This document shows positions 45,889-55,131 of a DNA stretch of 64,000 nucleotides, one piece after another. Position 1 is the stretch's first letter, and the number at the start of each line of letters is the position of its first letter. The position numbers and the translations under genes were made by a program. Origin of the DNA: Photobacterium gaetbulicola Gung47 (GTDB lineage: Bacteria; Pseudomonadota; Gammaproteobacteria; Enterobacterales; Vibrionaceae); the NCBI GenBank assembly GCA_000940995.1, contig CP005974.1, forward strand, positions 2,914,001-2,978,000, in the 5' to 3' direction. A model generated the notes under the pieces. It was given only the letters and a program-made list of their open reading frames with translations. It made no database searches and was not told the origin of the DNA.

Positions 45889-47025
45889 TTGAACCGCGAT
45901 GATAATGAAAACCTAAAGCAAACACTCTCTAGTGCGTTTACTGCTTCATTGATCCGCTTCTCCGTAATCGCATTTATTGTCTTGGTATGCTTTTGGGCAT
46001 TCTTACCCTTTCTGCCGATTTTAATGTGGGCGCTGGTGCTTGCGATTGCGCTATACCCTGCCCGAGTGTTTCTGGAAGCAAAGCTGGGTTGGTCTGCTAC
46101 TCGTATCGCAACACTCATCGCGATCATTGGTGTGCTATTGCTAGGCATCCCCACAGCCATGGTCGGTAACTCTTTTGCATCTAAAATATTTGGCGCCTAT
46201 GAATCCTATGAAGCTGGAGCTATGGTTGTTCCTCCCCCATCTGATAGCGTCAAAGAGTGGCCTCTAGTCGGTGAAAAGATGCATGGGGCTTGGAGAGAGG
46301 CCGCTGCTGATTTACCCCGCTTCATTGAAAAACGTCAACCGCAGCTAAAAAGCTTATCCAGTTGGTTTGTCGAAAGGGCAAGTGGTGCCGCACAAAGCGT
46401 GTTCCTAATGATTGGGGCTATTATTATCGCAGGTATTATGCTTGCCTGGGCCGAGCCGGCCACCCGCTCGATGCGGCGGATTTTCATTAGTTTTTCCAAC
46501 AACGAGTTAGGCCCGGAGTTACATCAACTCACCACAGCGACACTTAGACAAGTTGCCATAGGAGTCATCGGTATTGCCTTCCTTACTGCCATGGTCTTTG
46601 GTGCGACCGTTGCACTTGCTGGTGTACCCGCAGCAGCGTTATTTACCTTGGTGGCTTTGATGTTTGCCATCATGCAGCTACCCGTCACCATTGTTGCTCT
46701 TATCGCTGTTGGGCTACTGTGGTCAAGCGGCGAAACCTCTCCCCTGCACAACACAATATTTTCAATCTTAATCATTGCCGCTAGCCTGGTAGACAACTTC
46801 CTTAAACCAATGATCCTCGGCAGAGGGCTGGACGTCCCGATGCCGGTCGTCTTGATTGGGGCGGTTGGCGGCATGATGTCTGGTGGTATTCTGGGGATGT
46901 TTATCGGTGCAGCTTTCCTTTCTGCTGGATATCAGGTGTTCATGAAATGGGTGGATTCAGAAAGCGATAGCGCTATAACTGACACAAAAAGCAACCAGCG
47001 CAATAGTAATGAATCGAATTCCTAG
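45889..47025 (+). CDS. AI-2E-family (TqsA/PerM-like) permease
   Basis: A 378-residue inner-membrane protein with about eight helices. Early helices include FWAFLPFLPILMWALVLAIA and the final ones contain IGAVGGMMSGGILGMFIGA, a typical C-terminal signature of the family. The DNFLKPMILGRG segment is also characteristic. Members are linked to export of autoinducer-2 or to Na+/H+ exchange; function here is not assignable. The TTG at 45889 is preferred as start because GAGGG lies about nine bases upstream; a TTG at 45865 has no such site. The next gene lies 563 bp downstream, so it is probably transcribed alone. Confidence 0.82.
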   Translation: MNRDDNENLKQTLSSAFTASLIRFSVIAFIVLVCFWAFLPFLPILMWALVLAIALYPARVFLEAKLGWSATRIATLIAIIGVLLLGIPTAMVGNSFASKIFGAYESYEAGAMVVPPPSDSVKEWPLVGEKMHGAWREAAADLPRFIEKRQPQLKSLSSWFVERASGAAQSVFLMIGAIIIAGIMLAWAEPATRSMRRIFISFSNNELGPELHQLTTATLRQVAIGVIGIAFLTAMVFGATVALAGVPAAALFTLVALMFAIMQLPVTIVALIAVGLLWSSGETSPLHNTIFSILIIAASLVDNFLKPMILGRGLDVPMPVVLIGAVGGMMSGGILGMFIGAAFLSAGYQVFMKWVDSESDSAITDTKSNQRNSNESNS

Positions 47026-47280
47026 CACTTCAACGACACATCATTTTGTCAGTGCAAAACCTATTGCCTCGCCCAAAGGCGTTATTTGTCCAAAAAACCA
47101 TCAAGTAAAGAATTTCAGCCCCGCCCATTTCATTAACTTTTTTTACATGTGTTAAATGACAAAACATTGGTGATATCTAATTTTTCAGTTTTGAAAACTG
47201 CCAAGCAGATCGCAAAAAGAAAAAACAATTACTGCTAGGCATTTTCACATCGATATTCGCATGGAAAATTAAAACCTATC

Positions 47281-47295
47281 AAATCATAAGCTTAA
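47281..47295 (+). repeat. 15-bp direct repeat, left copy, flanking the V-ATPase operon
   Basis: AAATCATAAGCTTAA, identical to 55132-55146. It lies 293 bp before the first ATPase gene. The copies do not extend beyond 15 bp on either side. Possible recombination footprint. Confidence 0.6.
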
Positions 47296-47375
47296 CCCAA
47301 AAGCCTTGATATAACATCTGTGTCGCCCTCACCGATACCCATGATTAATCCGATAGATAGGTTCGAATATCCCGA

Positions 47376-47391
47376 TGTGACAGAAATCATC
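47376..47391 (+). promoter_or_regulatory. CRP-like site and possible promoter of the V-ATPase operon
   Basis: TGTGACAGAAATCATC has a perfect left half-site and three of five bases of the right half. A TTGACA hexamer follows at 47401-47406, with a poor -10 candidate near 47424. A hairpin (CCTGCC/GGCAGG at 47481-47499) lies between this and the first gene. The whole 563-bp spacer from 47026 is AT-rich and has no gene I can support. Confidence 0.3.
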
Positions 47392-47588
47392 TGTTACAAT
47401 TTGACATCAACTGAAACAACAGTTTTGTACCAAATGATCTACATGAGCATAACCTAGGTAACTGTGCTTTGGATTTTCTTCCTGCCTTGGATAGGCAGGT
47501 AGTTCCCAAGCGGGCTAAAAAATGAGCGCAAATAGTTTATAGCTCTCATTGAAACACTCATCCCTCAGGCAGCTAACAAGGTATTGTG

Positions 47589-48962
47589 ATGCCACAGAGT
47601 CTATTACGTTACACCAACATACTCAGTATCGTTGGTGATTTGATCAGGGTAGAAGTACCCAATCTCTCCTCGAGCAATGCAAAGGCCAAGTATGGCGATC
47701 TTGCGATGATTGAGCAAAACGGTGAAAACTACTCGCTTGCCCAGATCATCAAAATCGATAACGAAGAAGTCTCCCTTCAGGTTTTTGCCGGCTGTAAAGG
47801 TCTATCGACCAATGCTGCCGTTTGCTTCCTCGACCAACCGATGCAGGTCACCTATTCACCAAACATTTTAGGTCGCATCTTCAACGGCGCCGGACAACCC
47901 ATCGACCATGGTCCCGAGCTTGAAACCGATCCCAAGGTAGAAATCGACGGCCCTTCGGTCAATCCTGTCCGCCGCACACTGGCAACTCGCATGGTGCGCA
48001 CCAACGTGCCGATGATTGATGTCTTTAACACCTTGGTAGAGTCACAGAAAATTCCAATCTTCTCTGTTGCTGGTGAGCCGTACAACAAATTCCTTTCCCG
48101 TATCGCGATCCAGGCCGAAGCCGATGTCGTGGTCTTCGCTGGCATGGGCCTTATCTATGATGACTACCACTTTTTCAAAACCCAGTTTGAAGAAGCCGGC
48201 GTGTCATCGCGGACCGTCATGTTTGTCAACCAAGCCTCGGACCCTACTGTAGAGCGCTTGCTTGCACCGGATATGGCACTGTCAGTCGCCGAGCATTTCG
48301 CCGTTGATGAAAGCAAGAAGGTGTTGGTACTGCTGACCGACATGACTTCCTATGCCGACGCCATGAAGGAGATCGGCGTTTCAATGGACAAAATCCCGGC
48401 CAACCGCGGTTACATGGGCGATCTTTACTCCCAGCTGGCCAAACGCTACGAAAAAGCCTGTGATTACAAAGGGGCTGGCTCTGTCACCCTGTTGGCAGTC
48501 ACTACCATGCCGGGCAACGACGTGACCCACCCGGTTCCGGATAACACCGGCTATATCACCGAAGGTCAGTTCTACCTTCACGATGGCGTGCTTGACCCAT
48601 TTGGCTCCCTGTCGCGCCTTAAGCAGATGGTAGTCGGCAAGGAAACCCGTGAAGATCACAGCGCCATCATGAGTGTGATGATCCGTTTCTACTCAGATTC
48701 AGTCGAAGCCCAACAGAAGCAAGCCATGGCTTTCGAGCTGTCGGAGTACGACAAGAAAACGCTGAAATTCGGCAAGTACTTCAAGGACAACTTCATGACA
48801 CTGGATGTCGATATGAGCCTGGAAGATGCGTTGGACTTCAGCTGGAAAATCCTCGCGGAGTGTTTTGATCCGGAAGAAACCCTGATCAAAGACAGCCTGC
48901 TGGAAATGTACTGGCCTTATCCAGAACAGTTGGATATTGAAGCGGAAACAGCAGGGGAATAA
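47589..48962 (+). CDS. ntpB: V/A-type ATPase subunit B
   Basis: The 457-residue non-catalytic nucleotide-binding subunit of the V1/A1 head. The N-terminal beta barrel is followed by the RecA-like core. Where catalytic subunits carry a P-loop it has [15 protein letters not shown], as expected for B, with [14 protein letters not shown] and [12 protein letters not shown] later. A-B hexamers bind ATP at their interfaces. The ATG at 47589 has AAGG seven bases upstream; a GTG just before it is less likely. It is the first of seven genes, with only 3 bp to subunit D. In related chlamydial and spirochaetal operons B normally follows A rather than leading the operon. Confidence 0.93.
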   Translation: MPQSLLRYTNILSIVGDLIRVEVPNLSSSNAKAKYGDLAMIEQNGENYSLAQIIKIDNEEVSLQVFAGCKGLSTNAAVCFLDQPMQVTYSPNILGRIFNGAGQPIDHGPELETDPKVEIDGPSVNPVRRTLATRMVRTNVPMIDVFNTLVESQKIPIFSVAGEPYNKFLSRIAIQAEADVVVFAGMGLIYDDYHFFKTQFEEAGVSSRTVMFVNQASDPTVERLLAPDMALSVAEHFAVDESKKVLVLLTDMTSYADAMKEIGVSMDKIPANRGYMGDLYSQLAKRYEKACDYKGAGSVTLLAVTTMPGNDVTHPVPDNTGYITEGQFYLHDGVLDPFGSLSRLKQMVVGKETREDHSAIMSVMIRFYSDSVEAQQKQAMAFELSEYDKKTLKFGKYFKDNFMTLDVDMSLEDALDFSWKILAECFDPEETLIKDSLLEMYWPYPEQLDIEAETAGE

Positions 48963-48965
48963 TCC

Positions 48966-49589
48966 ATGGCAAAGGTAGCACTTAACAAAAGCTCGCTAAA
49001 CAAACAAAAGCGGAGTTTAAAGACTTACAACCGCTACCTGCCTGCGTTGGAACTGAAGCGTCAACAACTGATGCTGGAGCGCAAGAAAGCCGAGAACGCT
49101 TTGCAACAGGCCAAAGAGCGCGTCGCAGATTTACGCGCAGTGGTTGAGCAAGCAATCCCGATGCTTGCGTGCAAGGAAATCAACGTCAACAACCTGGTCA
49201 AGGTTACCGACGTCAAGCTTGCCACCCAGAATATTGTTGGCTGCCGGGTCCCGGTCATCGAGTCTATCGATGTTAAAGTGACCCCATACAGTTATCTTGC
49301 CCGCCCGCACTGGGTCGATAGTGTGGTCCGTCAGCTGAAGGAAATGGTTCGTTTGCGTGTGGAGCTGGCGGTTTACCAGCAGCGCTACGAATTGATCAGC
49401 GATGCCACGCGTATCACCAGCCAGCGTGTGAACTTGTTCTCGAAAGTACTGATCCCTGATACCGAAGAAAGTATCAAGCGGATCGGTATCTATCTGTCAG
49501 ACCAAGAGCGCGCGGCGGTAATGAACGCCAAACTATCGAAACAAAAAGTGTTGGCTCAGCAAGAGAAAACGCAGGGAGGCCAATCATGA
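48966..49589 (+). CDS. ntpD: V/A-type ATPase subunit D
   Basis: The 207-residue central-shaft subunit that transmits rotation between head and membrane ring. It consists largely of long N- and C-terminal helices forming a coiled coil (about 5-75 and 120-195). The opening KVALNKSSLNKQKRSLKTYN and the C-terminal ESIKRIGIYLSDQERAAV are typical of subunit D in the chlamydial-type enzymes. It overlaps subunit I by four bases (ATGA), indicating translational coupling. Confidence 0.9.
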   Translation: MAKVALNKSSLNKQKRSLKTYNRYLPALELKRQQLMLERKKAENALQQAKERVADLRAVVEQAIPMLACKEINVNNLVKVTDVKLATQNIVGCRVPVIESIDVKVTPYSYLARPHWVDSVVRQLKEMVRLRVELAVYQQRYELISDATRITSQRVNLFSKVLIPDTEESIKRIGIYLSDQERAAVMNAKLSKQKVLAQQEKTQGGQS

Positions 49590-51391
49590 GTATCAAACAG
49601 TTAAAACGCTTAACACTCGGTGGCCAAGCCTCTCGCCGGGAAGAAATCCTGATGGCTTTGCAAGCATTGGGATGTATGCACCTTATTCCTCTCAGCCAGG
49701 ATGATGCCGACGCCAACCACGCGATAGCGATGCAGCAGCCGACAGATGCCAGCGAGGCCCTGGCCTGGCTCAGCCGCGTCGAGCGAAGGCGCCGTCCGGT
49801 CAAGGACAAGGATTTGGTAGATGTCGATGAATTGGTAGCACAAATTCTCGAGAACAAACTCCATATCCGCCAACAGCAGGACAAACGTGACTTGCTCAAA
49901 GAGCGCCTGCAACTGCTGCGCCCTTGGGGGGAATTTGAGCTGCCTGACATCAGCACAATCAATAATTTGCGTTTCTGGTTTTATCTTCTGCCGTTGAAAA
50001 AGCTGCCTGCCATGGCAGAGGTTGATCAACCCTGGCAGGAGGTGCACAGAGACCAGAAAAACGCCTATATCGTGATTGTGTCTGAGTCCGAGCCCGATAC
50101 AACCTTATTGCCAGTCGAACGCTCGCACATTGGCGGCAATAGCCTATCCCAGGTCGAAGAGCACCTCGAGATTGCCGAGCAGCATCTGGAAGACTTACTG
50201 GCCGAACGCGAGGCGCTAACCCGCTGGATTTACCCGCTCAGCCAGTCCCTGGCCGCCAGTCAGGACAAGGCCGAGTTGCTACTGGCTTCCTCTGGGGTCC
50301 AAGATGAGGGCGAGTTTTTCCTGATCCAGGGATGGCTACCGGCCGACGCTCAGGACGCGGTGCTCGAACTGGCCGAGACCTATGGCTCTGCCGTGCTGTT
50401 CGAAGATCCAAAAGCTGATGACCAGCCACCGACACTACTGGAAAACTCCGAGCTCACCGGAGGTGGCGCCGAGGCAATGGGCTTTTTCCAGACCCCTAAC
50501 TACCGCGCATGGGACCCGGGCAACCTGGTGTTCTATTCATTCTCGTTGTTCTTCGCAATGATCATGAATGATGCCATGTACAGTGCGATTCTCGGCCTGA
50601 TCATTCTGTTCTTCCGTGACAAGTTCGATGCATCAACAGAAGGCAAACGACTGAAGAACATGGGATTGTTCATGTCCGGACTGGGCATTTTCTGGGGGGT
50701 GCTCGCCGGTAGCTACTTTGGTATCGCGCCGGACGAAGGCAGCTTCTGGGGCTTCTTCCACATCATCGACATGAACGATTACAACGCCATGATGCGTCTG
50801 TCGGTCTTTATCGGTGTCATGCACCTGATCATCGCCAATGCGATGACGGCCTATATCAACCGGACCCACAAGCGTGCTTTCGCCCCGCTTGGCTGGGCGG
50901 CGCTGATGTTTGGCGGAATGTTGCTGTGGTTCGGGATCACTGGTGCAGTATGGAGCTGGTTCGGTAAGGGGCTCGGCGGGCTATTGATGCTAGGCGGCGC
51001 AGGTTTGGTCTGTGTCTATAGCAGCGATCGGCCAATCAACAGCCGCAAGGATCTAGCCCTTCGGGTGCTCGATGGTGCCAAGGCAATCTATAACATTACC
51101 AGTGCCTTCGGAGACATTCTAAGCTACATGCGTCTATTCGCCCTTGGCCTATCGGGCGCATCGCTGGCAATGACCTTTAACTCACTGGCAGGACAAGTGG
51201 TCGAAGCCCAGCCCGTCTCGGGGGTGCTGTTTGGCGGTTTGATCTTGCTGCTTGGCCATATCTTGAACTTCGCGCTCTGTGTCATGAGCGGGGTGGTACA
51301 CGGTATGCGCCTCAACGTAATTGAATTTGTTAACTGGGGTCTATCCGACGAAGGATACCCATTCAAAGCTTTTCGGAAGAAAGAGGATTAA
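49586..51391 (+). CDS. ntpI: V/A-type ATPase subunit I (membrane stator)
   Basis: 601 residues. The N-terminal cytoplasmic arm (about 1-300) is mostly helical and coiled. The C-terminal half (about 305-590) has seven or eight transmembrane helices. The ion-translocation Arg is visible as R516 in DILSYMRLFALGLSGASLA, the key motif facing the proteolipid ring. This subunit forms the half-channels and anchors the peripheral stalks. It overlaps D by four bases and lies 3 bp upstream of K. Its length is typical of the bacterial V-type subgroup. Confidence 0.92.
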   Translation: MSIKQLKRLTLGGQASRREEILMALQALGCMHLIPLSQDDADANHAIAMQQPTDASEALAWLSRVERRRRPVKDKDLVDVDELVAQILENKLHIRQQQDKRDLLKERLQLLRPWGEFELPDISTINNLRFWFYLLPLKKLPAMAEVDQPWQEVHRDQKNAYIVIVSESEPDTTLLPVERSHIGGNSLSQVEEHLEIAEQHLEDLLAEREALTRWIYPLSQSLAASQDKAELLLASSGVQDEGEFFLIQGWLPADAQDAVLELAETYGSAVLFEDPKADDQPPTLLENSELTGGGAEAMGFFQTPNYRAWDPGNLVFYSFSLFFAMIMNDAMYSAILGLIILFFRDKFDASTEGKRLKNMGLFMSGLGIFWGVLAGSYFGIAPDEGSFWGFFHIIDMNDYNAMMRLSVFIGVMHLIIANAMTAYINRTHKRAFAPLGWAALMFGGMLLWFGITGAVWSWFGKGLGGLLMLGGAGLVCVYSSDRPINSRKDLALRVLDGAKAIYNITSAFGDILSYMRLFALGLSGASLAMTFNSLAGQVVEAQPVSGVLFGGLILLLGHILNFALCVMSGVVHGMRLNVIEFVNWGLSDEGYPFKAFRKKED

Positions 51392-51394
51392 AAC

Positions 51395-51844
51395 ATGGAA
51401 CAATTTGTTATTGCACTTGGTTGGTTGGGCGCGTTCGCTCCTGTTGCACTGGGTGCTATTGGTTCAGCTATCGGCTGTTCGGTAGCCGGTCAGGCAGCCT
51501 GTGGTGCCATGCTCGATGTTGAATCTGGCTACGGTAAATACATCGGTCTGTCAGCCATGCCTTCCTCACAGGTTATCTACGGTATCGTGATTATGTTCAC
51601 CCTGGCTGGTATTGGTGTCGACGCCGACACCGCTGGAGGCCTGTTCGGCGTTGGCCTGATGACCGGCCTTGCCCTGCTGTTCTCGGCCATTTATCAAGGA
51701 CAGGCTGTTTCGGCAGCAATCAATGCCTCTAAGAACAAGCCTGAAGTATTCGGTCTATCGATTGCCCCGGCGGCAATTGTTGAAGGCTTCTCGGTTTTTG
51801 CTTTCGTTTTTGCGCTAGTCATGGGTGCCAACATCGGCGCATAA
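51395..51844 (+). CDS. ntpK: V/A-type ATPase proteolipid subunit K
   Basis: The 149-residue rotor-ring proteolipid with four transmembrane helices made of two fused hairpins (about 10-35, 52-75, 82-108 and 122-147). The essential carboxylate is E130 in AAIVEGFSVFAF; the matching helix of the first hairpin has no acid but SSQ (Q59) instead, and helix 3 has YQGQ (Q101, Q103). In the Na+-translocating Enterococcus ring a T-Q pair, a Gln and a Glu bind the ion, so this protein has a Na+-type site by analogy. The inference is from motif position only. It lies between I and E with short gaps. Confidence 0.93.
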   Translation: MEQFVIALGWLGAFAPVALGAIGSAIGCSVAGQAACGAMLDVESGYGKYIGLSAMPSSQVIYGIVIMFTLAGIGVDADTAGGLFGVGLMTGLALLFSAIYQGQAVSAAINASKNKPEVFGLSIAPAAIVEGFSVFAFVFALVMGANIGA

Positions 51845-51854
51845 GGAACAGAAC

Positions 51855-52538
51855 ATGCCAGTAGACAATCAAAACACCACACCGGTTTCCGCCGGGATCA
51901 AGCAACTGGTCGATACCCTTCGCCAAGAAGGTGTCGAGGCCGGGAAGCAAAGTGCCGACCAAATTATTGCCGAAGCGCGCGAAGAGGCTTCAACCATCGT
52001 TGCCGAAGCCCGAGATAAAGCCGGCTTGATCCTCGGCAATGCCCGTAAGGAAGCCGACTTTATTTCAACCGCTGGCAAGCAGGCGTTCGAGATGGCCAAC
52101 CGCAATGCGATTTTGGAGCTCAAGGCTTTCTTGCAGGATGAGTTTGCCAAGCAGATCAAGGCGACAGTCGGTACCCAGTTAACGGACGAGAAACTGCTGC
52201 AACAGATGATCCTCGAAGTGGCAGGTCGCAGTGCTATCAAATCCGATGAGCCTGTTGAAGTTATCTTGCCGACCCGCGTGGTAGGTGTGAACGATTTGAG
52301 TGCCAACCCTGAAGAGCTCAAGGAAGGTACGCTGATCCACTTCGCGGTGGCGCAAGCCGCTGAAATGCTTCGCGAAGGAGTCACCTTCAATGTCAATGAA
52401 GATAACAAGAACGCCGTTGTGTTCCGCTTGAAAGATAAAGATATCGAAGTGGCACTGTCGGACGAAACCGTTACCCAGATGATGCTTAACCATCTCCAGC
52501 CACGTTTCCGCGCGTTGTTGGAAGGTATTGTTAAGTAA
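51855..52538 (+). CDS. ntpE: V/A-type ATPase subunit E (peripheral stalk)
   Basis: The 227-residue peripheral-stalk subunit. A long N-terminal helix (about 15-100) with Ala/Glu/Lys heptads (EAREEASTIVAEARDKAG) is followed by a small globular domain that contacts the head. The ATG at 51855 has AAGGA eight bases upstream and lies 10 bp after subunit K; an in-frame ATG at 51825 would overlap K. In chlamydial-type operons E is the first gene, whereas here it is fifth. A hairpin follows it. Confidence 0.88.
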   Translation: MPVDNQNTTPVSAGIKQLVDTLRQEGVEAGKQSADQIIAEAREEASTIVAEARDKAGLILGNARKEADFISTAGKQAFEMANRNAILELKAFLQDEFAKQIKATVGTQLTDEKLLQQMILEVAGRSAIKSDEPVEVILPTRVVGVNDLSANPEELKEGTLIHFAVAQAAEMLREGVTFNVNEDNKNAVVFRLKDKDIEVALSDETVTQMMLNHLQPRFRALLEGIVK

Positions 52539-52543
52539 GTAAA

Positions 52544-52566
52544 AGAGGCAGGCTTGCCCTGCCTCT
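52544..52566 (+). promoter_or_regulatory. Intercistronic hairpin between subunit E and DUF2764
   Basis: A 9-bp perfect stem AGAGGCAGG/CCTGCCTCT with loop CTTGC, followed by CCTTT. It lies in the only sizeable gap (47 bp) of the operon. It may act as a partial terminator or an RNase barrier that sets the level of the DUF2764-A segment. Confidence 0.5.
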
Positions 52567-52585
52567 CCTTTAACAAGGAACGTAT

Positions 52586-53266
52586 ATGTCTGATAAAGCA
52601 TATCATAGCTTGTTGACGTCACTGCCACATATCGACTCGCTGTTTAACAGTAAAATCACACCGATTTCGCGTTATCAGCTGGAACGCCGATTGAGTGCGC
52701 TCACCTTTGATGAACGTAAGCACCTCAATATGATAGAGCAGCTCATGCATTGGGATCGCACCAAGGACGATGCCGATGATGCCGAACTGATCAAGTTCGC
52801 AACTCGGGCTCGCAGTGAAGTCAAAAGCAAGGTACTACGCGATTTGATTGACTGGCGTCTGGATATGCGAACGGTTGTTGCCGCCCTGCGCCGCAAAAAG
52901 GCCGGGGAAAAAGCCCCGTCAGGGCCTCGTTGGAGTTTCGGTACACGCTACGAGTTTATCCGCCGCAATTGGAATGTGCCCTACTTTAACTTGCAGTTCG
53001 CTTTCCCATGGTTGCCGGATGTTGCCCGCTACATGGAACACGATCAGAGCCTCGAGATCGAAAAAGCCTTATTAGAAGCAGTTTGGGATGAACTTGATCG
53101 CATCAGTACCAAAGAGCGCTTTAGCTTCGAAGCTGTCGTTATTTATCTCTTGCGCTGGAACTTGGTATTCCGCTGGACCACTTACAACAGCGAAATAGCC
53201 ATCAAGCGGTTCGACCAACTCGTAGACAATGCACTGGGTGACTTTGCCAGTGATCTACCGCATTAA
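52586..53266 (+). CDS. DUF2764 protein of V-type ATPase operons
   Basis: 226 residues, predicted mostly helical and soluble. It corresponds to the DUF2764 protein that lies between E and A in the V-type ATPase operons of Chlamydia, Borrelia, Treponema and Bacteroidetes, where it is thought to replace subunit C. Position (after E, before A) and size both agree; I cannot confirm the family by motif alone. AAGGAACG precedes the ATG. The recurring Trp/Arg/Tyr-rich segment RWSFGTRYEFIRRNWNVPYF (about residues 113-132) is the most distinctive part. Confidence 0.75.
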   Translation: MSDKAYHSLLTSLPHIDSLFNSKITPISRYQLERRLSALTFDERKHLNMIEQLMHWDRTKDDADDAELIKFATRARSEVKSKVLRDLIDWRLDMRTVVAALRRKKAGEKAPSGPRWSFGTRYEFIRRNWNVPYFNLQFAFPWLPDVARYMEHDQSLEIEKALLEAVWDELDRISTKERFSFEAVVIYLLRWNLVFRWTTYNSEIAIKRFDQLVDNALGDFASDLPH

Positions 53267-53286
53267 TTTTGAAAACAGGTTGTTCA

Positions 53287-55125
53287 ATGAGCACAGAATT
53301 AATCAATAAAACGCCGACAGCCCACGTTACGGCTGTCATTGGCGACACGCTGACCATTCGCCTTAACCAAGGTGAAAAAGGTCAACTCGTAAAAAATGAA
53401 GTGGTTTATGTCCTGCCAAGCCGCAAGCAAACAGATGGCCTAGATGAATTGTTGATGGCCGAAGTACTTCGAGTACGTGGCGATTCAGCCGACATTCAGG
53501 TGTATGAAGATACCCGAGGTGTGGCAGTTGGTGACAGAATTATTCAAACCGGTGAAATGCTCAGCGTCGATTTGGGGCCTGGTATCCTGGCACAAATCTA
53601 TGATGGCCTGCAAAACCCGCTGGAGCGCCTGGCGCAGATCCATGGTAAGTTCCTCAAACGTGGTGTGCAGGTTGATGCGCTCGATAAAGCTGATACCTGG
53701 GCCTTTACTGCCGTAGCCAAAAAGGGCGACAAACTCCGTGCCGGTCAATCACTGGGAACAGTACAAGAAGGTCGTTTTACTCACCAGATCATGGTGCCCT
53801 TCTATATTAAAGGCGAAGTCGAAGTTACCTGGATCCAAGAAGGCAGCTTTACCATTGATACGGTGATAGCCCACATTACCGATAACCGCGGTAAGGAGCA
53901 TAACCTGACCATGGTCCAGAAGTGGCCAGTCCGTCAGTCTATCGCCAATACCCTGGCCAAAAACGGCGGCAAGACCCAGCGTAAATTCCCGAATGAGCCT
54001 TTGGTTACAACGACCCGCACCATTGATACTTTCTTCCCAATTGCCCGAGGCGGTACAGGCTGCGTACCAGGGCCTTTCGGCTCAGGTAAAACCGTTCTGC
54101 AGCACGGCATCTCCCGTTACTGTGATGCCGACATTGTTATCGTAGTTGCCTGTGGCGAACGTGCTGGTGAAGTAGTTGAAACTATTGAGGAATTCCCTCA
54201 CCTTCCGGATCCTAAGCATGGCGGTACCCTGATTGACCGCACTGTGATCATCTGTAATACCTCGTCCATGCCGGTTGCAGCCCGTGAAGCCTCTATTTAT
54301 ACCGGCCTGACCTTGGGTGAGTACTACCGCCAGATGGGCTACAACGTCCTTCTACTGGCTGACTCGACCTCTCGCTGGGCACAGGCGATGCGAGAAACCT
54401 CAAACCGCCTGGAAGAGATCCCAGGGGAAGAAGGTTTCCCTGCCTACATGGACTCGGCAATCAAAGGCGTGTACGAACGCTGTGGGGTAGTTGACAATGA
54501 AAACGGCACGGATGGCTCGCTGACTATGATTGGTTCGGTGTCTCCGGCTGGCGGTAACTTCGAAGAGCCAGTTACCCAGTCGACCCTAGGTACCGTTAAG
54601 ACCTTCCTGGGACTATCGTATGACCGTGCCTACAAGCGCTTCTACCCGGCTATCGACCCGTTGATATCCTGGTCGCGCTACCTGGACCAACTTGAAGGCT
54701 GGTATGCCGAGAACCTTGGCCCTGAATGGGTCCCAACGGTTAAGGAAATGAAAGCCTTGCTATCGACCGGTGACAGCATCGGGCAGATGATGCAGGTAAC
54801 CGGTGAGGAAGGTATTTCGCTGGAAGACTATGTGGTGTACCAAAAAGCACTGTTCCTTGACATGGTATACCTGCAGCAAGATGCCTTCGACGAAGTCGAT
54901 GCGTCATGTAGCTTCGAGCGCCAGCAGTTCATCTTTGCCAAGGTGGTGAAAGTCATCCGCACTGAATATAACTTTGCAGATAAAGCCGAAGCCCGTAAAT
55001 TCTTTACGGCCATGACGCGTTACTTCCGTAACTTCCATTACGCCAAAGACAATACCGCGGAATATCACGACTATATTTCACGTATTGACATGCTGTTGGA
55101 AGATACAGTTACAGCAACAGTATAA
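53287..55125 (+). CDS. ntpA: V/A-type ATPase catalytic subunit A
   Basis: The 612-residue catalytic subunit. The P-loop GPFGSGKT is at 262-269 and the catalytic Glu in ACGERAGEVVE is E291. The non-homologous region typical of A subunits (about 110-190) precedes the core. MYxGLTLGEYYRQMGYNV and LADSTSRWAQAMRE follow the family pattern. The ATG at 53287 has AGG seven bases upstream; an in-frame TTG at 53269 has none. It is the last gene of the operon, although in related operons it comes third, directly before B. The downstream copy of the 15-bp repeat begins 7 bp after its stop. Confidence 0.95.
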   Translation: MSTELINKTPTAHVTAVIGDTLTIRLNQGEKGQLVKNEVVYVLPSRKQTDGLDELLMAEVLRVRGDSADIQVYEDTRGVAVGDRIIQTGEMLSVDLGPGILAQIYDGLQNPLERLAQIHGKFLKRGVQVDALDKADTWAFTAVAKKGDKLRAGQSLGTVQEGRFTHQIMVPFYIKGEVEVTWIQEGSFTIDTVIAHITDNRGKEHNLTMVQKWPVRQSIANTLAKNGGKTQRKFPNEPLVTTTRTIDTFFPIARGGTGCVPGPFGSGKTVLQHGISRYCDADIVIVVACGERAGEVVETIEEFPHLPDPKHGGTLIDRTVIICNTSSMPVAAREASIYTGLTLGEYYRQMGYNVLLLADSTSRWAQAMRETSNRLEEIPGEEGFPAYMDSAIKGVYERCGVVDNENGTDGSLTMIGSVSPAGGNFEEPVTQSTLGTVKTFLGLSYDRAYKRFYPAIDPLISWSRYLDQLEGWYAENLGPEWVPTVKEMKALLSTGDSIGQMMQVTGEEGISLEDYVVYQKALFLDMVYLQQDAFDEVDASCSFERQQFIFAKVVKVIRTEYNFADKAEARKFFTAMTRYFRNFHYAKDNTAEYHDYISRIDMLLEDTVTATV

Positions 55126-55131
55126 GCTTTA

